Both the position numbers and the translations under genes were made by a program. Of a stretch of 64,000 nucleotides of DNA, positions 59,903 to 64,000 are shown piece after piece. Under the pieces are notes generated by a model. The model saw only the letters and a program-made list of their open reading frames with translations. It was not told where the DNA came from and did no database searches. Origin of the DNA: CAWIJK01 sp963836375 (GTDB lineage: Bacteria > Actinomycetota > Acidimicrobiia > Acidimicrobiales > RAAP-2); the NCBI GenBank assembly GCA_963836375.1, contig CAWIJK010000004.1, positions 930,001-994,000 on the forward strand. The letters are read 5' to 3'. Every line of letters starts with the position of its first letter. Position 1 is the first letter of the stretch.

Positions 59903-61204
59903 GTGACCGCCACCACCCTCAGCCCCGACGAGGCCGCCGCGCTCATCCGGCCCGTCGACACGATCGGCTTCGGGCTCGGCCCGGCCAATCCCGACGCCTT
60001 CTTGAGCGCGCTGGGCCGGCGCGACGACTGGGAGGACCTCGTGCTCGGGGGGGCCCTGCTCCTCGGCCTCTACGAGGTCCTGGGCAAACCGGGGGTCTCG
60101 TACCGCTGCGGCTTCTACGGCCCGGCCGAACGCCTGTTCGCGGCCCAGGGGGCCAGGATCGACCACGTCCCGGGCGGCTTCCGCCAGATGGCGCCCATCC
60201 TGGCCCGCTACGGCCCCCGGGTCATGACCGCCCAGGCGGCCCCCCCCGACGCCAGCGGCACCGTCAATCTCTCCTTGCACCTGGGCGGGACCCGCGGCGA
60301 GCTGCTGGCGGCCGGGGCGGACCCCGACCGCCTGCTCATCGTGGAGGTGAACCCCAAGCTGCCCCGGACCTCGTCGCTCGATCCCTACGACAACACCATC
60401 CCGGTCGACCTGATCGACGTGCTGGTGGAGGCGGACGGGGAGCCGTTCGCCCTGGCCGACGGGGAGCCCAACGACGCCGACACGGCGATCGCCGAACACG
60501 CCCTCGCCTTCGTGCGCGACGGCACCACCCTCCAGACCGGGATCGGGGGGATCCCGACCATGGTGGCCACCCAGCTGGCCGAGCGCCCCGGCGGGGGCTA
60601 CGGGGTCCACTCGGAGATGTTCACCAACGGCCTGATGCTGCTGCACCAGGCGGGCAAGGTGACGAACCTGGGCAAAGGGGAGTTCACTGGCGCCTCGGTG
60701 ACGACGTTCGCCCTCGGATCGCCCGAGCTCTACGCGTGGCTCGACGGCAACCCCGAGGTCGCTTTCTTGCCGGTGGAGGTGGTGAACGACCCGTCGGTCA
60801 TCGCCCGCAACACCGAGTTCGTCTCGATCAATGGGGCGATCTGCGTCGACCTCTACGGCCAGATCGTCGCCGACAGCATCGACGGCAAGCAGATCTCGGG
60901 GGTGGGCGGCCACGAGGACTTCATCGCCGGGGCCGAGCTCCATCTCGACGCCCACTCACTGGTCTGCCTGCGCTCGACGGCGACGGTGGGCGGCGAGCAG
61001 CACTCGCGCATCGTGCCGGTCCTTCCGGCGGGCTCGGTCATCTCCACCCCCCGCCACCACACCGGCACCGTGGTGACCGAGTTCGGGTCGGCCGAGCTGA
61101 CCGGGCTCACCGTCACCGAGCGGGCCCGGGCCCTGGCCGAGATCGCCCATCCCGACTACCGCGAGGAACTGCGGGACACCGCCGAGCGGCTGGGTCGTGG
61201 CTGA
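59903..61204 (+). CDS. Acetyl-CoA hydrolase/transferase family CoA-transferase
   Basis: A 433-residue family I CoA-transferase of the 4-hydroxybutyrate/acetate CoA-transferase type. The catalytic Glu is in 'GYGVHSEMFTNGLMLLHQAG'; 'TLQTGIGGIPTMVATQLAE' and 'DFIAGAELHLDAHSLVCLRSTATVGGEQHSRIVP' are family blocks, with oxyanion Gly in 'GVGGHED'. The exact acceptor acid is unknown. GTG start preceded by CAGACT at 6 nt, a weak leaderless promoter. It overlaps the next gene by 8 bp, so the two may act on one acyl-CoA pathway. Confidence 0.88.
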   Translation: MTATTLSPDEAAALIRPVDTIGFGLGPANPDAFLSALGRRDDWEDLVLGGALLLGLYEVLGKPGVSYRCGFYGPAERLFAAQGARIDHVPGGFRQMAPILARYGPRVMTAQAAPPDASGTVNLSLHLGGTRGELLAAGADPDRLLIVEVNPKLPRTSSLDPYDNTIPVDLIDVLVEADGEPFALADGEPNDADTAIAEHALAFVRDGTTLQTGIGGIPTMVATQLAERPGGGYGVHSEMFTNGLMLLHQAGKVTNLGKGEFTGASVTTFALGSPELYAWLDGNPEVAFLPVEVVNDPSVIARNTEFVSINGAICVDLYGQIVADSIDGKQISGVGGHEDFIAGAELHLDAHSLVCLRSTATVGGEQHSRIVPVLPAGSVISTPRHHTGTVVTEFGSAELTGLTVTERARALAEIAHPDYREELRDTAERLGRG

Positions 61205-61985
61205 GGCCGACCCGGGCCGGGCGCTCGACCTCTCGGCCCTGTTCGGCCTGGAGGGCCGGGTGGCCATCGTGACCGGGGGCAGCCGGGGCATCGGCCTGGC
61301 CATCGCCCGGGGCTTCGCCGGGGCCGGGGCGACGGTCGTCGTGGCCAGTCGCAAGCCGGAGGCCTGCGAGCAGGCGGTGGCCGAGATCGAGGCCGCCGGG
61401 GGCACCGCACTGGGCGTCCCCACCCAGATGGGCGACCTCGGGGCGGTGGCCGGACTGGTCGAGCGGGTGGTCGAGCGGTTCGGCCGGGTCGACGTGGTGG
61501 TGAACAACGCGGCCAACGCGCTGGCCCAGCCCATCGGGCAGATCACGCCCGAGGCGTGGTCCAAGACCCAGGACACCAACGAGCGGGGGCCCCTCTTCTT
61601 GGTCCAAGCCGCCCTGCCCCAACTGGCCGCCAGCCCCCACGCGTCGGTCATCAACATGGTGAGCGCCGGGGTCTTCACCCACGGCGGCCACCTGGCCATG
61701 TACACGGCGGCCAAGGCTGGGCTGCTGGCCCTGACCAGGTCCATGGCGGCCGAGCTGGCCGGGCGGGGGATCCGGGTCAACGCCCTCGCCCCGGGCCCGG
61801 TCGACACCGACATGGTCCGCAACAACCCGCCCGAGGTCCAGCGGCGCATGGCCGAGGCCCCCCTCATGGGCCGGCTGGCCTCCCCCGACGAGATGGTCGG
61901 CCCGGCGCTCTTCCTGGCCGGCGACGCCTCGAGTTTCGTGACCGGCCAGGTGCTGGTGGCGGACGGCGGGCTGACCTTCCACTGA
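61197..61985 (+). CDS. Short-chain dehydrogenase/reductase (classical)
   Basis: A 262-residue SDR. Cofactor motif 'VTGGSRGIGLAIARGFAGAG', 'VNNAANALAQPIG', Ser in 'SVINMVSAGVFTHGGH', catalytic 'MYTAAKAGLLALTRSMAAEL' and 'RVNALAPGPVDTDM', ending 'SSFVTGQVLVADGGLTFH'. Of the FabG/2,4-dienoyl type. GTG start overlapping the CoA-transferase; probable two-gene operon. Confidence 0.93.
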   Translation: MAEADPGRALDLSALFGLEGRVAIVTGGSRGIGLAIARGFAGAGATVVVASRKPEACEQAVAEIEAAGGTALGVPTQMGDLGAVAGLVERVVERFGRVDVVVNNAANALAQPIGQITPEAWSKTQDTNERGPLFLVQAALPQLAASPHASVINMVSAGVFTHGGHLAMYTAAKAGLLALTRSMAAELAGRGIRVNALAPGPVDTDMVRNNPPEVQRRMAEAPLMGRLASPDEMVGPALFLAGDASSFVTGQVLVADGGLTFH

Positions 61986-62079
61986 CCCGTCACCCGCCGC
62001 CCGTCACCCGCCGCCCGTACCCGCCGCCCGCCGCGGTTCGGCCCGGTGCCCGCCCCCGGGGGCCCGGGGCGGCCGATGG

Positions 62080-62085
62080 TAGAAC
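62080..62085 (+). promoter_or_regulatory. -10-like element of the SGNH hydrolase gene
   Basis: TAGAAC, 6 nt before GTG 62092; it fits the leaderless pattern except for the last base. Confidence 0.35.
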
Positions 62086-62091
62086 GACGGC

Positions 62092-63183
62092 GTGCGCCCC
62101 GGCCCCCGCCTCTGTTCCCGGCCGGCCGGCCGGCGGCCCCTGGCCGCGCTGGCCGCCGTCGCCGTCCTGGGTGCCCTGGCGGCGGGCGGTGCCCCCGGGG
62201 CCTCGGCGGACCCCGGCGGCGCCCACCCCTCGATCGTCCAGCTCGGCGACTCGGTGGCCTCGGGGGAGGGCACCCTCTACGGCTACACCTACAGCCCGCT
62301 CACCCAGCGGTGGTCGGGGGGGAACGTGAACGTGACCTGGCCCGGCCCGTACCCGCTGTGCCACGACTCCCCCGACGCCTACGGCCAGGTCGTGGCGGCC
62401 CGGCTCGGCGCCACCTTCTCCCAGTTCGCCTGCACCGGGAGCTCCTTCGACAACGGCATCTCGGCCCCCCGGGTCAACAAGGGCTACCTCTACGACACAA
62501 CTCTGCGGCCGGCCCAGTTCGGTGACTGGGCAGACCACAAGGATCTGAACGCCGACTACGACGCGGCGAAGCCCGACGTCGTCGTGGTGACGATGGGGGC
62601 GGACGACGTCCAGTTCGTCGAGATCGTCGAGGCCTGCATCGAGAACGGCTACGAGTACTACTTCGACCTGACGGCCACGTTGGACTGCACGGCGCAGAAC
62701 CCGGGCACCACGGTGACCACCGACTTCGTCGACCAGCTCCCCACACTCGAGGACCACGACCGCACCCTCGTCTCGTGGATCAAGGCCCGGGCCCAGGCCG
62801 ACGGCACGCCGTCACCGGGGGTCGTCTTCACCGACTACTACAACCCGCTGCCCACACCGGGCCGGACGTGCCCCGACGTCAGCTACCTCTACCCCAAGCA
62901 GACGGCGTACCTCTCGGGGCTGCTGCAGACGCTCGACGACCACATCGTGTCCACCATCACCGCGCTGGACGACCCCGACGTCTCGGTGGTCGACATCGCC
63001 TCGGCCCTCGACGGCCACCGGTTCTGCTCGACCGATCCGTGGGCCTACGGGCTGTCGATCTACAAGCTGGACGAACCGACCAGCGCCTGGTCGCAGGCCC
63101 CCTTCCACCCGACGCCGGCCGGCCAGCAGGCCATCGCCGACCTGGTCGAGCCGGCCGTCGAGCACGAGCTGGCCCAGCGCTGA
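62092..63183 (+). CDS. Secreted SGNH/GDSL-family hydrolase
   Basis: A 363-residue secreted esterase-like protein. The signal peptide covers residues ~1–40 ('LAALAAVAVLGALAAGGAPG'). Block I 'IVQLGDSVASGEG' holds the Ser; block III reads 'VVVTMGADDVQFVEI', with Asp where the usual Asn stands (GxND); block V is 'APFHPTPAGQQAIADL' with the catalytic His. Two or more Cys pairs suggest disulfides. Substrate unknown. GTG start. Confidence 0.85.
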   Translation: MRPGPRLCSRPAGRRPLAALAAVAVLGALAAGGAPGASADPGGAHPSIVQLGDSVASGEGTLYGYTYSPLTQRWSGGNVNVTWPGPYPLCHDSPDAYGQVVAARLGATFSQFACTGSSFDNGISAPRVNKGYLYDTTLRPAQFGDWADHKDLNADYDAAKPDVVVVTMGADDVQFVEIVEACIENGYEYYFDLTATLDCTAQNPGTTVTTDFVDQLPTLEDHDRTLVSWIKARAQADGTPSPGVVFTDYYNPLPTPGRTCPDVSYLYPKQTAYLSGLLQTLDDHIVSTITALDDPDVSVVDIASALDGHRFCSTDPWAYGLSIYKLDEPTSAWSQAPFHPTPAGQQAIADLVEPAVEHELAQR

Positions 63184-63188
63184 GCCTC

Positions 63189-63210
63189 CCGGCCCCGGCC
63201 AAGGGGCCGG
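63189..63210 (+). terminator. Hairpin after the SGNH hydrolase gene
   Basis: CCGGCCCC (63189–63196), loop GGCCAA, GGGGCCGG (63203–63210): perfect 8-bp stem 6 bp after the stop codon, between convergent genes; no U-tract. Confidence 0.55.
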
Positions 63211-63244
63211 CGCACCGGTCGGGCGGGCGGCGCGGGCCCAGCGC

Positions 63245-64000
63245 CTACCCGGCGGCCCCGACCCGCTTCAAGAAGGGCACCAGGTGGTCGAAGAAGACGT
63301 TGTGCGGGTAGGCCCCGGCCGGGTCGTTGTGGGCGTAGGTGCCGTGCTCGTCGACCAGGGTCAGGTGGCTGGCCGGGATCCCCGACTGCGCGGCCAGGGC
63401 CCGGGTGGCGGCCAGCACCTCGGGGCCGCCGAGGTGGGCGGCGAAGGCGTAGAGCAAGAGGCTGTGCGGCAGGTCGTGGCCCATGGTGGCGTCGACGTCG
63501 AGCACGCCCTGGGCCGGGTTGGCGTTGCCGTCGGCCACCGCCGCCGAGTCGTCGGTGAGTCGCTGGGGGAAGTACCACTCGGTGCCGTCGGCGTTCTGGA
63601 CGCCGACGCCGGAGAACATGGTGGCGAAGCGCCCGATGGGGGTCAGGGCCCCCGCACCGTCCCAGCCGTGGACGGGGCCGGCGGAGGACAGGCCGGTCCC
63701 GAGATGGGCCTGGGCCGCGGCGAGCGACGGCGGGGACGTGGCGACGTTGAGCGCGTAGCCGTACTGGCCGAGGTTGGTCACCCGGACCGCAGGGACGATG
63801 TCGGCCGGCAACAGGCCCGATGTCTGCCCGTCCGACGGTGCGTTCGGGTCCAACAGGGCGGCGGCCGACCCGGTGGCGTTGAACAGACCGGCGTAGGGGG
63901 CGGCGATGCCCCCGAAGGAGAGCCACGGGGACGTCGTGGGGGCGTCGAGGGCGGCGAGGACCGCCGTGGCCGACGCGGCGGTCATCGGGGCCGGGCCGCC
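63245..64000 (-). CDS. Alpha/beta-hydrolase-like protein, partial (C-terminal part)
   Basis: The frame is open to the window edge, so the N-terminus is missing. The visible 250 residues have a middle region 'SPWLSFGGIAAPYAGLFNATG', 'YFPQRLTDDSAAVADGNANP', and a final 'HLTLVDEHGTYAHNDPAG' with 'FFDHLVPFLKRV', the strand–His pattern at the end of an α/β-hydrolase. The catalytic nucleophile would lie outside the window. An ATG at 63985 exists but need not be the start. Assignment is tentative. Confidence 0.5.
   Translation of the reverse strand, partial: GGPAPMTAASATAVLAALDAPTTSPWLSFGGIAAPYAGLFNATGSAAALLDPNAPSDGQTSGLLPADIVPAVRVTNLGQYGYALNVATSPPSLAAAQAHLGTGLSSAGPVHGWDGAGALTPIGRFATMFSGVGVQNADGTEWYFPQRLTDDSAAVADGNANPAQGVLDVDATMGHDLPHSLLLYAFAAHLGGPEVLAATRALAAQSGIPASHLTLVDEHGTYAHNDPAGAYPHNVFFDHLVPFLKRVGAAG

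Overview
The window is a very GC-rich chromosomal segment spanning the replication origin of an actinobacterium. The core rpmH–dnaA–dnaN–recF–dciA–gyrB–gyrA order, the trxB–trxA–cwlM–parB–parA–rsmG–jag–yidC–yidD–rnpA block, and the rpsF–ssb–rpsR–rplI–dnaB and padR–ino1 clusters match the conserved actinobacterial origin region. An F420-type luciferase-family enzyme, F420/FMN split-barrel proteins and many leaderless promoters also fit Actinomycetota. The lack of sigM between murJ and trxB and the DegV gene in its place suggest a deep branch such as Acidimicrobiia; that placement is inference only.

Layout. 1–18.7 kb holds accessory and metabolic genes: a partial membrane Fe-S protein, dcd, tRNA-Gly(CCC), a methyltransferase, a large cyclase/ATPase regulator, a secreted IPT/TIG protein, an LLM-class oxidoreductase, an N-acyl-D-amino-acid deacylase, two split-barrel flavoproteins, an orphan OmpR-type regulator, a BCP peroxiredoxin, an SDR, a Tat-lipoprotein hydrolase and a flippase-like membrane protein. 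18.8–21.0 kb is a MarR regulator with a frameshifted MFS pump. 21.0–24.6 kb is dnaB, rplI (frameshifted), rpsR (with a long repeat-bearing tail), ssb and rpsF. 24.7–27.9 kb is panB, a DUF5318 gene, padR and ino1. 28.3–37.5 kb runs from the CCA-adding enzyme through DUF6049, murJ, degV, trxB, trxA and a CwlM-like pseudo-amidase. 37.6–44.1 kb, on the minus strand, is parB, parA, two parS-like sites, rsmG, jag, yidC, yidD, rnpA and rpmH. oriC elements flank dnaA (44.1–46.0 kb). 44.3–53.2 kb, on the plus strand, is dnaA to gyrA. 53.2–64 kb holds a RodZ-like protein, DipZ, an orphan histidine kinase, a GNAT protein, lepB, a DMT transporter, a CoA-transferase, an SDR, an SGNH hydrolase and a partial hydrolase.

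Genes work together as replication initiation (dnaA, dnaN, dciA, dnaB, ssb, gyrAB), chromosome segregation (parABS), membrane insertion (yidC, yidD, jag), cell-wall assembly (murJ, cwlM, rodZ-like) and thiol redox control (trxA, trxB, dipZ).

Cross-cutting observations: (i) many genes have a TANNNT hexamer 6–9 nt before the start codon, i.e. leaderless promoters; (ii) convergent genes often end inside the arms of a shared hairpin; (iii) at least four genes carry single-base frameshifts, three of them in G/C homopolymers and one in the essential rnpA, so the assembly probably contains indel errors; (iv) unusual structures include the GDR-repeat tail of S18, a perfect 17-bp inverted repeat inside jag, a 20-bp tandem array at the end of a GNAT gene, DnaA boxes ahead of dnaB, and a G-rich array beside parS. 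No CRISPR array, insertion sequence or phage was seen.
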